Assembly: GCA_022836915.1 (NCBI GenBank)
Contig: CP094668.1
Coordinates: forward strand, 3,162,001 to 3,226,000
Direction of reading: 5' to 3'
DNA from: Paenibacillus sp. OVF10
Lineage (GTDB): Bacteria > Bacillota > Bacilli > Paenibacillales > Paenibacillaceae
DNA: 64,000 nucleotides
Position 1 is the first letter of the stretch; every line of letters starts with the position of its first letter. The notes beneath the pieces were generated by a model. The model did no database searches and was not told where the DNA came from. It was given only the letters and a program-made list of their open reading frames with translations. The position numbers were made by a program, and so were the translations under genes. This document shows, piece by piece, positions 1-8,530 of this stretch.

Positions 1-1
1 T

Positions 2-301
2 ATCGCATTATTCGGCGTGATCTTTAAGGCGTTTTTTACGAAAAAGTTTCTATTCATGTCCACGATTTTCTATATTGCGATGGGCTGGCTCATCGTTATT
101 GCCTGGCAACCTCTTATGGCTGCCATTCCTACAGGCGGCATTGTGCTGCTGGTTGCTGGAGGCTTGATGTATACACTGGGTACGCTCTTTTATGTATGGC
201 GTGGATTTCCGTACCACCATGCGATTTGGCATCTCTTTGTGTTAGCAGGCAGTATTCTTCATTTCTTTATGGTACTGCTGTATCTGACACCACTTCGCTA
301 G
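2..301 (+). CDS. Hemolysin III family (TrhA/YqfA-like) membrane protein, C-terminal part
   Basis: The gene is open from the window edge, so the N-terminus is missing. About 99 residues are visible. They form three to four hydrophobic helices and end with a stretch containing WRGFPYHHAIWHLFVLAGS, whose His-x3-H and nearby His residues match the conserved C-terminal metal-binding histidines of the hemolysin III/PAQR superfamily. The role in bacteria is poorly known; homologues affect membrane energetics. A rho-independent terminator follows within 50 bases, so the gene ends its own transcript and is separate from ylxM. Confidence 0.85.
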   Translation: MALFGVIFKAFFTKKFLFMSTIFYIAMGWLIVIAWQPLMAAIPTGGIVLLVAGGLMYTLGTLFYVWRGFPYHHAIWHLFVLAGSILHFFMVLLYLTPLR

Positions 302-309
302 AACACCAT

Positions 310-350
310 AAACGGATGCATCTCCACGGACTGAGACGCATTCGTTTTTT
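310..350 (+). terminator. Rho-independent terminator after the hemolysin III gene
   Basis: The arms AACGGATGC and GCATTCGTT pair with one G-T wobble and are followed directly by a T run. The position just past the hemolysin III stop codon fits. Confidence 0.75.
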
Positions 351-478
351 CTTCTACATAGAGGTGGATCGCAGAGATACAGACAGGATTTGCTTGTAGC
401 GAAAAGGGTATAAACCACCCGTTAAACATCGAAATAACATATCATCAGAGCTGTTTTTATTGTGACAAGTATTTTTGC

Positions 479-507
479 TTGACAACCTGATTTGTTTTAG
501 GTATTAT
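479..507 (+). promoter_or_regulatory. SigA-type promoter for ylxM-ffh
   Basis: TTGACA (479-484) and TATTAT (502-507) are separated by 17 bases. This is close to the vegetative consensus and lies 56 bases ahead of the ylxM start. It is the best promoter I can see upstream of the SRP genes. Confidence 0.7.
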
Positions 508-562
508 TAGGAACGTTGCAAGAGTGTAAAGTGTTTTTCCTTGACGAAGGGAGTGCCCCGAT

Positions 563-913
563 GTGAGTCAAGAAAATCGGCTTGAGAAGACAAACCGGAT
601 TAACTTGCTGTTTGCTTTTTATGAATTGTTACTTACCGAGAAACAGCAGACTTTTCTAAAGTATTACTTTCATGACGATTTCTCACTTGGTGAAATTGCA
701 GCCGAGTTTGAGATCAGCCGCCAGGCGGTATACGAGCATATCAAGCGTGCCGAACAAGTGCTGGAAAATTACGAAAGCAAGCTGGGCTTGCTGGAAAAGC
801 ATGAACGGCGTAATCGCAATCTTGAAGATTTGCAAAATGCATTGGAACGCGCAGGCGTCTCCATTGATAACAACAAACAAATACACGATATCGTTGCTCA
901 GCTTAGTGAATGA
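563..913 (+). CDS. ylxM: YlxM, UPF0122 helix-turn-helix protein of the SRP operon
   Basis: This 116-residue protein has a sigma-region-4-like helix-turn-helix at about residues 40-68 (FSLGEIAAEFEISRQAVYEH), as in YlxM/UPF0122 proteins, which are encoded next to ffh in Firmicutes and are thought to modulate SRP activity. The start is GTG at 563, preceded by GAAGGGAG. The ATG two bases upstream is followed at once by a stop and can be ignored. ffh begins 63 bases downstream. In B. subtilis smc-ftsY precede ylxM; here a hemolysin III gene does, so that part of the locus is arranged differently. Confidence 0.93.
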   Translation: MSQENRLEKTNRINLLFAFYELLLTEKQQTFLKYYFHDDFSLGEIAAEFEISRQAVYEHIKRAEQVLENYESKLGLLEKHERRNRNLEDLQNALERAGVSIDNNKQIHDIVAQLSE

Positions 914-976
914 AATATTGGCTGAGCGGAACGTATCGGTCTTGAAAACAGTATTAAAGCTTAAGGAGGTGGGATC

Positions 977-2353
977 ATGGCATTTGAAGGATTAACGACC
1001 CGATTACAGAATGTGTTCAGCAAGCTGCGCGGCAAAGGCAAGGTGTCTGATGAAGATGTTGCCGAGGCTATGCGCGAGGTACGTCTGGCATTGCTCGAAG
1101 CGGATGTAAACTTCAAAGTGGTCAAGGAATTCATCGCCAAGGTGAAAGAGAAGGCTGTTGGCAAAGAAGTGATGGAGAGCTTCACGCCAGGAATGGTCAT
1201 CATCGACATCGTTAACAAGGAACTGACGGATTTGATGGGTGGAAGCCAAGCAAAACTGGCTAAAGCGAACAAACCGCCTACGGTGCTGATGATGGTTGGT
1301 TTGCAGGGTGCTGGTAAAACAACCACATCGGGTAAACTGGCTAAAATGCTGCAAAAGCAAAACAGCAGACCATTGCTTGTTGCAGGAGATATTTATCGTC
1401 CGGCAGCGATAAAACAGTTGCAAGTACTTGGCGAGCAGATCAAAGCGCCGGTATTCACACTGGGAGATCAGACAAGCCCTGTTGAGATCGCACGTCAAGG
1501 TCTTCAACATGCCAAAGATAACGGTAATGACTATGTTATTATCGATACAGCTGGACGTCTGCATGTTGATGAAGAACTGATGGAAGAACTTCGCCAGATT
1601 CACAGCGTAGTGAATCCGGATGAAGTACTGCTTGTCGTAGACAGTATGACAGGTCAAGATGCGGTTAACGTAGCAGAACACTTTAACCAGCAGCTTAATC
1701 TGACCGGGGTTGTCCTGACGAAGCTGGATGGCGATACTCGTGGTGGTGCTGCACTTTCCGTCAAAGCAGTTACGGGTTGCCCAATCAAGTTTGCTTCTCT
1801 TGGAGAGAAACTTGACGCTTTGGAGCCATTCCATCCAGAACGTATGGCTTCACGGATCCTCGGTATGGGTGATATGTTATCTCTGATTGAGAAAGCACAA
1901 TTAAACATTGATACCGATAAAGCCAAGGAAATGGAACGGAAGATGCGTAATGCAGAATTCACGTTTGAAGATTTCCTGGAGCAGATGGATCAGGTGAAAA
2001 AGCTGGGACCAATCGATCAGATCATGGATATGATTCCCGGCATGGGCAAGATGAAACAAGCCAAGGATCTGAAGGTTGATGATAAACAGATGGGCCGGAT
2101 CGAAGCGATCGTTTACTCAATGACGACCGAAGAGAAACGTAACCCGGACATGATCAACCATAGCCGCCGGAAGCGTATTGCTACCGGAAGCGGAACATCT
2201 CTGGCTGAAGTAAATCGTCTGATCAAACAATTTGATGAGATGCGCCGCATGATGAAACAGTTCTCGGATATGATGGGACCTAAAGGCGGCAAAAATAAAG
2301 CGATGAAGCAGCTTAAAGGTATGGGCAAAGGAATGAAGTTTCCTTTCCGTTGA
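977..2353 (+). CDS. ffh: Signal recognition particle protein Ffh
   Basis: Ffh is the GTPase subunit of the signal recognition particle. It binds signal sequences and the SRP RNA and delivers ribosomes to FtsY at the membrane. At 458 residues it has the normal length. The N domain is followed by the G domain, with the P-loop GLQGAGKTTT near residue 108, DTAGR near 191 and TKLD near 248. The methionine-rich M domain fills the last 150 residues and carries the SRRKRIATGSGTS RNA-binding helix. AAGGAGGTGGG lies 6 bases upstream of the ATG. It is followed by rpsP, probably in the same transcript. Confidence 0.98.
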   Translation: MAFEGLTTRLQNVFSKLRGKGKVSDEDVAEAMREVRLALLEADVNFKVVKEFIAKVKEKAVGKEVMESFTPGMVIIDIVNKELTDLMGGSQAKLAKANKPPTVLMMVGLQGAGKTTTSGKLAKMLQKQNSRPLLVAGDIYRPAAIKQLQVLGEQIKAPVFTLGDQTSPVEIARQGLQHAKDNGNDYVIIDTAGRLHVDEELMEELRQIHSVVNPDEVLLVVDSMTGQDAVNVAEHFNQQLNLTGVVLTKLDGDTRGGAALSVKAVTGCPIKFASLGEKLDALEPFHPERMASRILGMGDMLSLIEKAQLNIDTDKAKEMERKMRNAEFTFEDFLEQMDQVKKLGPIDQIMDMIPGMGKMKQAKDLKVDDKQMGRIEAIVYSMTTEEKRNPDMINHSRRKRIATGSGTSLAEVNRLIKQFDEMRRMMKQFSDMMGPKGGKNKAMKQLKGMGKGMKFPFR

Positions 2354-2406
2354 TTTAAGCGAAGCTGGATCATATACAGATTTCATTGAAGGAGGTGAAT
2401 TTTCAA

Positions 2407-2679
2407 ATGGCAGTTCGTATTCGTCTGAAACGTATGGGTGCTCACAAAGCTCCTTTCTACCGCGTAGTGGTATCGGATTCCCGTTCCCCACGTGACGGTC
2501 GTTTTATCGAGGAGATCGGTTACTACAACCCGGTTGAACAACCGGCTGTTGTTAAGATCGATGAAGATAAAGCATTGGCATGGCTTCAAAACGGTGCACA
2601 AGCATCTGACACTGTCCGCAACTTGCTTAGCAAAGCGGGCGTGATGAAGAAGTTCCACGAGTCTAAATTATCTAAATAA
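2407..2679 (+). CDS. rpsP: 30S ribosomal protein S16
   Basis: The protein is a 90-residue S16, an assembly and structural protein of the small subunit, beginning [11 protein letters not shown] as in the family. The frame is open further upstream from a TTG at 2386, but that codon lies before the strong Shine-Dalgarno GAAGGAGGTGA (2389-2399). The ATG at 2407 is correctly spaced from it and starts exactly at the conserved N-terminus, so I use 2407. The ffh-rpsP-khpA-rimM-trmD order is standard in Bacillota. Confidence 0.97.
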   Translation: MAVRIRLKRMGAHKAPFYRVVVSDSRSPRDGRFIEEIGYYNPVEQPAVVKIDEDKALAWLQNGAQASDTVRNLLSKAGVMKKFHESKLSK

Positions 2680-2702
2680 AGTGCTGATTCGGAGGGTCAT
2701 CT

Positions 2703-2933
2703 ATGGAAGAATTAGTAAGCATAATTGCTAAGGCTTTAGTCGATCATCCGGAAGATGTGGCGGTTCGGACGGTTGAGAAAGACCGGCTTGTCGTTTATGA
2801 GTTAACCGTTCATCCTGACGATGTCGGGAAGGTGATTGGTAAACAGGGACGAATCGCGAAGTCACTTCGTACGGTCGTCACATCAGCAGCAGTTAAGATG
2901 GATAAACGGGTTACCGTTGATATCATATCTTAA
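2703..2933 (+). CDS. khpA: KhpA, KH-domain RNA-binding protein (YlqC)
   Basis: This small single KH-domain protein has 76 residues, with the GxxG loop seen as GKQG in VIGKQGRIAKSLR. In Firmicutes KhpA pairs with KhpB/Jag and binds RNA, with effects on cell division and translation. It sits 23 bases after rpsP with GGAGG in front, and a strong terminator follows. This ends the ffh-rpsP-khpA unit and separates it from rimM-trmD. Confidence 0.95.
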   Translation: MEELVSIIAKALVDHPEDVAVRTVEKDRLVVYELTVHPDDVGKVIGKQGRIAKSLRTVVTSAAVKMDKRVTVDIIS

Positions 2934-2943
2934 AGATATACGA

Positions 2944-2976
2944 AAGGGGTTAGGATGCATGTCCTAGCCCCTTTTC
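2944..2976 (+). terminator. Rho-independent terminator after khpA
   Basis: The arms GGGGTTAGGA and TCCTAGCCCC flank a short loop and are followed by TTTT. The arms are near perfect and the hairpin begins 10 bases after the khpA stop codon. Confidence 0.85.
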
Positions 2977-3097
2977 GTGCATGCTGAACTTAATATGTTG
3001 GATTAGATATTGAATTAAAATATATTTGGGTATGAGTGACTTCGGAGCAGTGCAGGGGACGGGATCGATTCTGGAGAAGTGTTAGCGTTCGCCTTAA

Positions 3098-3177
3098 AGC
3101 TTTCTGAAAGAAAGCTACATCGGAAGCATACGCAATCACCTCATTTTCACCTTTTAAAGTAAGTTTGAAAAATGAGG
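3098..3177 (+). other. Structured untranslated region upstream of rimM
   Basis: The 337 bases between khpA and rimM hold no plausible gene. They contain two clear hairpins: AGCTTTCT-gaa-AGAAAGCT (3098-3116), and a longer one with arms CCTCATTTTCA and TGAAAAATGAGG (3139-3177). The second has no T run after it, so it is not a classic terminator. The region may be the leader of the rimM-trmD transcript or a dispersed intergenic repeat. I cannot tell which from one copy. Confidence 0.45.
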
Positions 3178-3270
3178 GGTAACAGCGATCGAAAGAACGA
3201 ACCGTCGCCGAAACGACCGTACGAGAGTCGAAGTAGCTGTTTAGTTTGATTTAATTTCGTAGGAGGAAAT

Positions 3271-3783
3271 ATGGCAGAGTTTATGAATGTAGGTAAAATC
3301 GTTAATACGCATGGAATTCGTGGTGAGGTGAGAATCATGCCTTTAACTGATTTCCCGGAAGTGCGTTTCGCGAAAAATGCAGAGTTGTTTTTCTTTACAC
3401 CAGATAATCATCCAGTCATGGTTAACGTGGAATCTTCACGTTTGCATAAAAATATGTATATTCTTCGTCTGAAAGAGTACGGAAATATTAATGAAGTAGA
3501 AAAGTTTAAAGGCGGCATGGCCAAAGTGTTAAAAGAGAACCTGGCTGAGCTGGACGAAGGTGAATACTACTTCCATCAAATCGTTGGGTGTTTGGTCATC
3601 ACCGAAGAGGGTGAAACGCTCGGAACGATCTCTGAAATACTGACTCCTGGTGCCAATGATGTATGGGTTGTCAAAACGCCAGCTGGTAAAGAAGTGCTGA
3701 TTCCCGTTATTGATGATGTAGTACTTGATGTGGACATCGAACAGAAGCAAGTGAAGATTCACCTGATGGAAGGGTTGCTGTAA
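3271..3783 (+). CDS. rimM: Ribosome maturation factor RimM
   Basis: RimM binds S19 and helps mature the head of the 30S subunit. The 170-residue product has the N-terminal beta-barrel signature [18 protein letters not shown] and a C-terminal PRC-barrel ending [24 protein letters not shown] stands 6 bases before the ATG. trmD starts one base after the stop codon, which indicates translational coupling, as in most Bacillota. Confidence 0.97.
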   Translation: MAEFMNVGKIVNTHGIRGEVRIMPLTDFPEVRFAKNAELFFFTPDNHPVMVNVESSRLHKNMYILRLKEYGNINEVEKFKGGMAKVLKENLAELDEGEYYFHQIVGCLVITEEGETLGTISEILTPGANDVWVVKTPAGKEVLIPVIDDVVLDVDIEQKQVKIHLMEGLL

Positions 3784-3784
3784 C

Positions 3785-4551
3785 ATGAAAGTGGATGTAT
3801 TAACGCTATTCCCGGAGATGTTTGACGGTGTGTTCGGAGCAAGCATTTTGGGCAAAGCTCAAACGAAGGGGCTCGTATCCCTTGGTGCAACCAACTTCCG
3901 AAATTATGCGACCAATAAACATAATACAGTAGATGATGCCCCTTACGGCGGAGGTGGGGGCATGGTGCTGAAACCAGATCCAATCTTTGCTGCTGTAGAA
4001 GATGTTCTGGAGCAACGCGGAGTAGCCTCGGCAACGATGAAAGCTCCACGTATCATTCTAATGTGTCCGCAAGGTGAGACGTTTACACAGAAAAAGCAGA
4101 AGAACTTGTGCAGGAAGATCATCTGATTTTTATATGTGGACATTATGAAGGTTACGATGAGCGTATTCGCGAATTTCTCGTGACGGATGAACTATCCATT
4201 GGTGATTACGTACTCACGGGTGGGGAGTTGCCTGCTATGGTTGCCATTGATAGTATCGTACGTCTTATCCCTGGTGTGCTTGGCAATGAGACAAGTGCCG
4301 TAACGGATTCATTCAGTACTGGACTCCTCGAATATCCACACTACACACGTCCACCCGAGTTTAGGGGCATGAAAGTACCGGATATGTTGTTGTCGGGACA
4401 TCATCTGAACATTGAGGCATGGCGCAGAGAACAGTCGTTGCTTCGTACGCTGGAGCGCAGACCGGAGATGTTGGAAACAGCCGATTTGACGGATAAAGAG
4501 CGAGTTTGGCTGAAAAAGATACGCTCAAACCGTGAAAATAGCACAGAATAA
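3785..4551 (+). CDS. trmD: tRNA (guanine-N1)-methyltransferase TrmD, reading frame broken at 4091-4095
   Basis: TrmD methylates G37 of tRNAs with SAM using a trefoil-knot SPOUT fold. The first part starts [13 protein letters not shown] and includes [11 protein letters not shown]. The second part has [12 protein letters not shown], the SAM-binding stretch [11 protein letters not shown] and [11 protein letters not shown]. The two parts are in different frames. Adding one A to the A5 run at 4091-4095 joins them into a 255-residue protein of normal length. TrmD is essential, so a sequencing error is far more likely than a real mutation. A terminator follows. Confidence 0.95.
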
Positions 4552-4598
4552 GTATATGTATCGTATAAACACGTAAATATTATTTTCCAGAGTTCGAA

Positions 4599-4633
4599 AG
4601 GCCAACCGTGATACTAAAGGTTGGCTTTTTTTG
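4599..4633 (+). terminator. Rho-independent terminator after trmD
   Basis: GCCAACC and GGTTGGC enclose a loop of about 12 bases and are followed by T7. It lies about 50 bases beyond the trmD stop codon. Confidence 0.85.
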
Positions 4634-4692
4634 TGTACATTGAAAAGAAAACTAGATTTTCATTAGTATACTCTATAAAATACAAGTATAAT

Positions 4693-4713
4693 TAATGAAA
4701 CTAAGTTTCATTA
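4693..4713. promoter_or_regulatory. Perfect palindrome, candidate operator for the VOC gene
   Basis: TAATGAAACT-A-AGTTTCATTA is a perfect inverted repeat of two 10-base arms. It ends 25 bases before the VOC start, and a half-site-like GTGAAACG follows at once. A dimeric repressor could bind here. No regulator gene lies next to it, so the binding protein is unknown. Confidence 0.5.
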
Positions 4714-4737
4714 AGTGAAACGAAAGGCGGTGTAAGA

Positions 4738-5112
4738 ATGACTTACAATATTATTGGTCTTGATCATATTCAGCTCGCAGCACCTGAAGGTTGTGAAGCG
4801 GAGGCACGTCATTTTTTCAATAAAGTACTTGGCTGGACGGAGATTCCCAAACCTGAAATTCTGAGAAAACGGGGTGGTATATGGTTCGAGTGTGGCAGAC
4901 ACCAAGTGCATATTGGGGTACAAAAAGATTTTATTCCCGCCACAAAAGCTCATCCGGCATTTCATGTACAACATTTGGATCAGTTGCGTGATCATCTTAT
5001 TCATAACCAAATTCATATCGTAGATGACGAAGCAAGAGCAGATGAAGGTGTAAGACGTTTCTATACAAATGATCCTTTTGGCAATCGTCTTGAGTTTTTA
5101 GAGTGGGTTTAA
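4738..5112 (+). CDS. VOC-family (glyoxalase/bleomycin-resistance-like) protein
   Basis: The 124-residue protein has the vicinal-oxygen-chelate fold signature: an N-terminal IIGLDHIQLAAP strand containing the first metal ligand His, and a C-terminal FYTNDPFGNRLEFLEW with the Glu ligand. Members of the superfamily include glyoxalases, dioxygenases and antibiotic-binding proteins. Nothing here identifies the substrate. It is a single-gene unit between the trmD terminator and the next gene, with a palindromic candidate operator upstream and GGCGG before the ATG. Confidence 0.85.
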   Translation: MTYNIIGLDHIQLAAPEGCEAEARHFFNKVLGWTEIPKPEILRKRGGIWFECGRHQVHIGVQKDFIPATKAHPAFHVQHLDQLRDHLIHNQIHIVDDEARADEGVRRFYTNDPFGNRLEFLEWV

Positions 5113-5265
5113 AATCATTCATTTAAGTCGTTTAATTACGTAGGCACTTTTTTGCAGCTTTGAACTTTTTTGCATGATTCTAAATAGGGTTGTAAAAGAA
5201 AGGGATTTTCTTTATGGTGAACTCAGCTGGAATTGAATAATAACGATATGCTGAGGAGGAAGGTT

Positions 5266-6513
5266 ATGAATCATCAGCCTTATGAAATCGCGAGAGTAGG
5301 TATTAGCCAAGCTGGAGAACGCTGCAAAATGCTTTTGGGAGATCTGAATGGGGATGGCAGACTTGAAATGTTGCTGGTACAGGCAGATGGGGGTATAGAC
5401 GATCGGTATGTCCCGCATCAGGTATGTTGTTTGACTGCGTTTGATCTGGAAGGAACATTACTATGGCAGGTTGGAACTCCTGATCCCGATGCAGGTGGTC
5501 CGGGTTCAGACTATCCCGCTCAGATCGCAGATTGGGATGGAGATGGAAATAATGAAGTATTGTGTGTCATGGACAAACAATTTCTCGTGTTGGATGGCCG
5601 GACCGGAGAGATCAAAGAAACACGTGATCTGCCAGATGATGAAGCACATGACTGCATTATTCTCGCCAACCTGACGGGTAACCAGCAGAGAATGGACATT
5701 ATACTGAAAGACCGCTATAAGACGTTATGGGCACTTGACCATGATTTCAATCTGTTATGGAAGCATGAGGGGAATCCAGGACATTTTCCATGGGTATATG
5801 ATATCGATGGAGATGGGAAAGATGAAGTGATGGCCGGATATGACATGCTGGATCATGATGGGACTTTATTATGGTCTTGTCATAATCTCGAGGATCATGC
5901 TGACTGTATATGGTTTGGAGACGTTGACGGTGATGGGGAAGTTGAGGTTGTTATCGGTGGCAGTGTCACGGTCATGATGGACCGCTATGGTAATGAGAAG
6001 TGGCGTTATGAAGATTCGATTGAATCACAGCATATTGCATTGGGTCATTTTTGTACTGGAATGGAAGGTTTACAGATTGCAGGCCTGGACCGGATTGTCC
6101 GAGGGGATGAGCATGGTAAGGATGGAATGTTCATGCTGGATAGTGCAGGGAAAGAAATTTGGAAAGAAAATCGCACGACTCGTGGCTGGTTAACCATTAT
6201 AGAGCCTGTATGTAACTGGGATGAGGGTGGACTCGATTATATTTTGGCATATCGCCGAGGTGGAGATGTGTTGCCTTCTTTGATAGATGGAGATATGAAA
6301 ACGGTTACTGAATTCCCGAAAGAGGGATATGCGGTACATGCAGACCTGGTTCAGACGGGGAAAGAACAGATCATTATCTATGACGCAGAGGAAGCAGTGA
6401 TTTATTCCAGCTCTCCGATGACATTATCACTTACCGATGCAAAAAGAGCCAAGCCACAGCTCAAAAGGCTGTATAACTCGACTCTGTATCCGGGCGGTGA
6501 AGTTAAAGTCTAG
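5266..6513 (+). CDS. FG-GAP/VCBS-like beta-propeller protein, probably cytoplasmic
   Basis: The 415-residue protein is built of repeated blades, each with a calcium-binding-type Asp loop: DLNGDGRLE, DWDGDGNNE, DIDGDGKDE and DVDGDGEVE. Aromatic-rich stretches such as GTLLWQVG and FNLLWKHEG lie between the loops. The pattern resembles the propellers of family 11 rhamnogalacturonan lyases and other FG-GAP proteins, but I see no catalytic signature. There is no signal peptide. The ATG at 5266 is chosen because GAGGAGG stands 6 bases before it; an upstream in-frame TTG (5233) lacks such a site. It converges on the deacetylase gene, with only 3 bases between the two stops. Confidence 0.75.
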   Translation: MNHQPYEIARVGISQAGERCKMLLGDLNGDGRLEMLLVQADGGIDDRYVPHQVCCLTAFDLEGTLLWQVGTPDPDAGGPGSDYPAQIADWDGDGNNEVLCVMDKQFLVLDGRTGEIKETRDLPDDEAHDCIILANLTGNQQRMDIILKDRYKTLWALDHDFNLLWKHEGNPGHFPWVYDIDGDGKDEVMAGYDMLDHDGTLLWSCHNLEDHADCIWFGDVDGDGEVEVVIGGSVTVMMDRYGNEKWRYEDSIESQHIALGHFCTGMEGLQIAGLDRIVRGDEHGKDGMFMLDSAGKEIWKENRTTRGWLTIIEPVCNWDEGGLDYILAYRRGGDVLPSLIDGDMKTVTEFPKEGYAVHADLVQTGKEQIIIYDAEEAVIYSSSPMTLSLTDAKRAKPQLKRLYNSTLYPGGEVKV

Positions 6514-6516
6514 ATT

Positions 6517-7482
6517 TTATTGGTCATTCTCCGATGCAGATGATTCGTTCTGCGGACTGGATTCGGGTTGAAGCAAGGTCGCCAAATCAGTACCTGTGGT
6601 GACCGTCAAGCGAGGCAGCTTCATTGGATGATCTCCTGGATGCACAAATCCGGACTTTACGGTAAAGGCCATGCGATATCCATGTTGTTGTAACTTGTAG
6701 ATCATCTGTGTACTGGTATAACCAAAAGGATATGCCAGATAAGGTGTGTCTATTCCGGTTTGCTTCATACGCTGGATATCATCATCCAGAAGACTGGTGT
6801 CCAGACCGACAGGCACACTGTTACCACAGCGCATAAATCCCTTGTGATGCAGGTTATAGGTATGGCTGTTGAATTCAAATACGTCGGTTGCTGCCTGCAT
6901 CTCTGGCTTGGAGATGAAACTGTTGATGGCGGGCTCAAATACCGAAGGTTTATCCTGAATTTTACTGCCTATGACAAACAGCGAGGCATGAAAATTATAT
7001 TTCTGAAGCACAGGGTAAGCTAATGTATAATTGTTCTGGTATCCGTCATCAAAGGTAATTACAATGGATTTTTGTGGTAGGGAAATCTTCCCGCTAACAT
7101 ATTGTTCAAGCTGATTCAATGTAATCGTTGTGTAACCTGCATCATGCAGGTATTTCATATTTTGTTCAAAATCCTCCAGATTAATGATGGATTTATTATC
7201 TGTCTCGTGATTATTCAATTTGGGCTCTATGTAATGATACATCAGTACAGGAACTTCTGTAGCAGTACCTTGTTCAATCTTGAAGGTAGAACGATCCAGC
7301 GCAGATTGGTTAGAGAAGTCAGTGTGTGACAGCTCGAATGCTTTGCGTTTGACTATGTCCCAGGATGTGCAGGCTTTGTGTGACAGTGCATTCGTTGGAT
7401 GAGTTACGGCATATGCATACAGTGTAATGGAGCATATGAGCATGGCGAGTAGGGCAAGTGTGATCTTTTTCCAATATTTCAT
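6517..7482 (-). CDS. Polysaccharide deacetylase family protein, exported or membrane-anchored
   Basis: The 321-residue protein begins with a hydrophobic segment (about residues 8-26, LALLAMLICSITLYAYAV) that acts as a signal peptide or anchor. The NodB domain follows, with motif 1 TFDDGYQNNY (metal-binding Asp), motif 2 SHTYNLHH (the two His ligands) and motif 3 LAYPFGY. The family removes acetyl groups from peptidoglycan, chitin or exopolysaccharide; the substrate cannot be deduced here. The C-terminal tail is rich in Ser, Glu and Asn. AAGGAG precedes the ATG. It is transcribed against its neighbours. Confidence 0.9.
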   Translation of the reverse strand: MKYWKKITLALLAMLICSITLYAYAVTHPTNALSHKACTSWDIVKRKAFELSHTDFSNQSALDRSTFKIEQGTATEVPVLMYHYIEPKLNNHETDNKSIINLEDFEQNMKYLHDAGYTTITLNQLEQYVSGKISLPQKSIVITFDDGYQNNYTLAYPVLQKYNFHASLFVIGSKIQDKPSVFEPAINSFISKPEMQAATDVFEFNSHTYNLHHKGFMRCGNSVPVGLDTSLLDDDIQRMKQTGIDTPYLAYPFGYTSTQMIYKLQQHGYRMAFTVKSGFVHPGDHPMKLPRLTVTTGTDLATLLQPESSPQNESSASENDQ

Positions 7483-7700
7483 GAGTCTTGGGGTTCTCCT
7501 TTTAAAGTGGTCATTAAGTTATATCATAGACGATATTTCTACACGGGAAGTTACAGTATTTTTTCCTGTATCAGCTTGACTTGCAGATGAGAGCGTTGAT
7601 TCACGGTCCATATGAGAGAATGTATTTTAGAATGAAGTCAACATGTGATGTATGAGTTTCAGAGCGGCAGATTGAACAATAGGCATTTGTTTAATTTCTC

Positions 7701-7729
7701 TTGTGTTTTGATATGCTGCGTGATACAAT
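7701..7729 (+). promoter_or_regulatory. SigA-type promoter for rplS
   Basis: TTGTGT (7701-7706) and TACAAT (7724-7729) are separated by 17 bases, about 100 bases ahead of rplS. The leader between the promoter and the gene could carry L19-linked control. Confidence 0.6.
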
Positions 7730-7831
7730 AAGTCTGTTATGTGGAATACGGCGGTCCTCTATGGATAATGAAGGAGACAAGGTGATCTCTGGAAGAAGTA
7801 TGAACGCCTGTACGGAAGGAGGGAGTCATAG

Positions 7832-8173
7832 ATGAATATCGTTCAAGCGATTACACAAGAACAACTTCGTAAGGATATTCCGAGTTTTCGTCCTGGTGAC
7901 ACTTTGAAAGTGCACGTTAAGGTAATCGAGGGAACTCGTGAGCGTATCCAATTGTTCGAAGGTGTTGTGATTAAACGCCGTGGTGGTGGAATCAGTGAGA
8001 CTTTTACAGTTCGTAAAATTTCTTACGGTGTAGGTGTGGAAAGAGCTTTCCCGCTTCATTCCCCAAAAATCGATAGAATCGAAGTGGCTCGCCGTGGTAA
8101 AGTGCGTCGTGCGAAGCTTTATTATCTTCGTGAACTACGCGGTAAAGCAGCGAGAATTAAAGAAATTCGTTAA
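7832..8173 (+). CDS. rplS: 50S ribosomal protein L19
   Basis: L19 lies at the 30S-50S interface. The 113-residue product has the family signatures [29 protein letters not shown] and the basic C-terminus [29 protein letters not shown] lies 7 bases before the ATG. The gene has its own promoter and terminator and so forms a monocistronic unit. Confidence 0.98.
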   Translation: MNIVQAITQEQLRKDIPSFRPGDTLKVHVKVIEGTRERIQLFEGVVIKRRGGGISETFTVRKISYGVGVERAFPLHSPKIDRIEVARRGKVRRAKLYYLRELRGKAARIKEIR

Positions 8174-8190
8174 TATAACGGATACCGGGA

Positions 8191-8220
8191 AGGGCTTGGA
8201 GACAAGCCCTTTTCGTTTTT
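8191..8220 (+). terminator. Rho-independent terminator after rplS
   Basis: GGGCTTG-gaga-CAAGCCC is followed by TTTTCGTTTTT, starting 20 bases after the rplS stop codon. Confidence 0.85.
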
Positions 8221-8323
8221 GTCCGGGAAAAGTTGAACCGGAGGTACACTTCCGAGTAAAATGGTATGGCAACACATGCGGTGAATAGTCCGGGAGGCTT
8301 GTAAAATCAGTTATTGAAGTGCG

Positions 8324-8361
8324 TGTTCAAAAGACCGGTTTTAGTACCGACTTTTTGAACA
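8324..8361. repeat. Inverted repeat in the rplS-lepB intergenic region
   Basis: The outer arms GTTCAAAA and TTTTTGAAC and the inner arms CGGT and ACCG form an imperfect hairpin of about 38 bases, followed by AACCTCTTG. The 357-base gap holds no gene. The hairpin lacks a T run and looks like a dispersed intergenic repeat or an mRNA structural element ahead of lepB. Only this copy is visible in the window. Confidence 0.4.
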
Positions 8362-8530
8362 ACCTCTTGAAGGCATTTGAATTGTGGATTAAATGTACTG
8401 TAATGCTTGGTGAAAGATTACATAACTGATGTGAATGTTTTGTATCCATCCATGGAGTTATTGGAACGATACAGAATGCTGGATGTGTGTACTGCTATAA
8501 ACATGTACTGTGAAGAGAGGAAGATCTTGA

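Noticed and set aside
1004..1834. Open frame on the - strand opposite ffh
   Set aside because: It is a shadow of ffh with low-plausibility residue usage and no start signals.
4078..4126. Programmed frameshifting in trmD, sucD or other split genes
   Set aside because: The break sites lack a slippery heptamer with a downstream structure and occur in many unrelated genes. A sequencing artefact is simpler.
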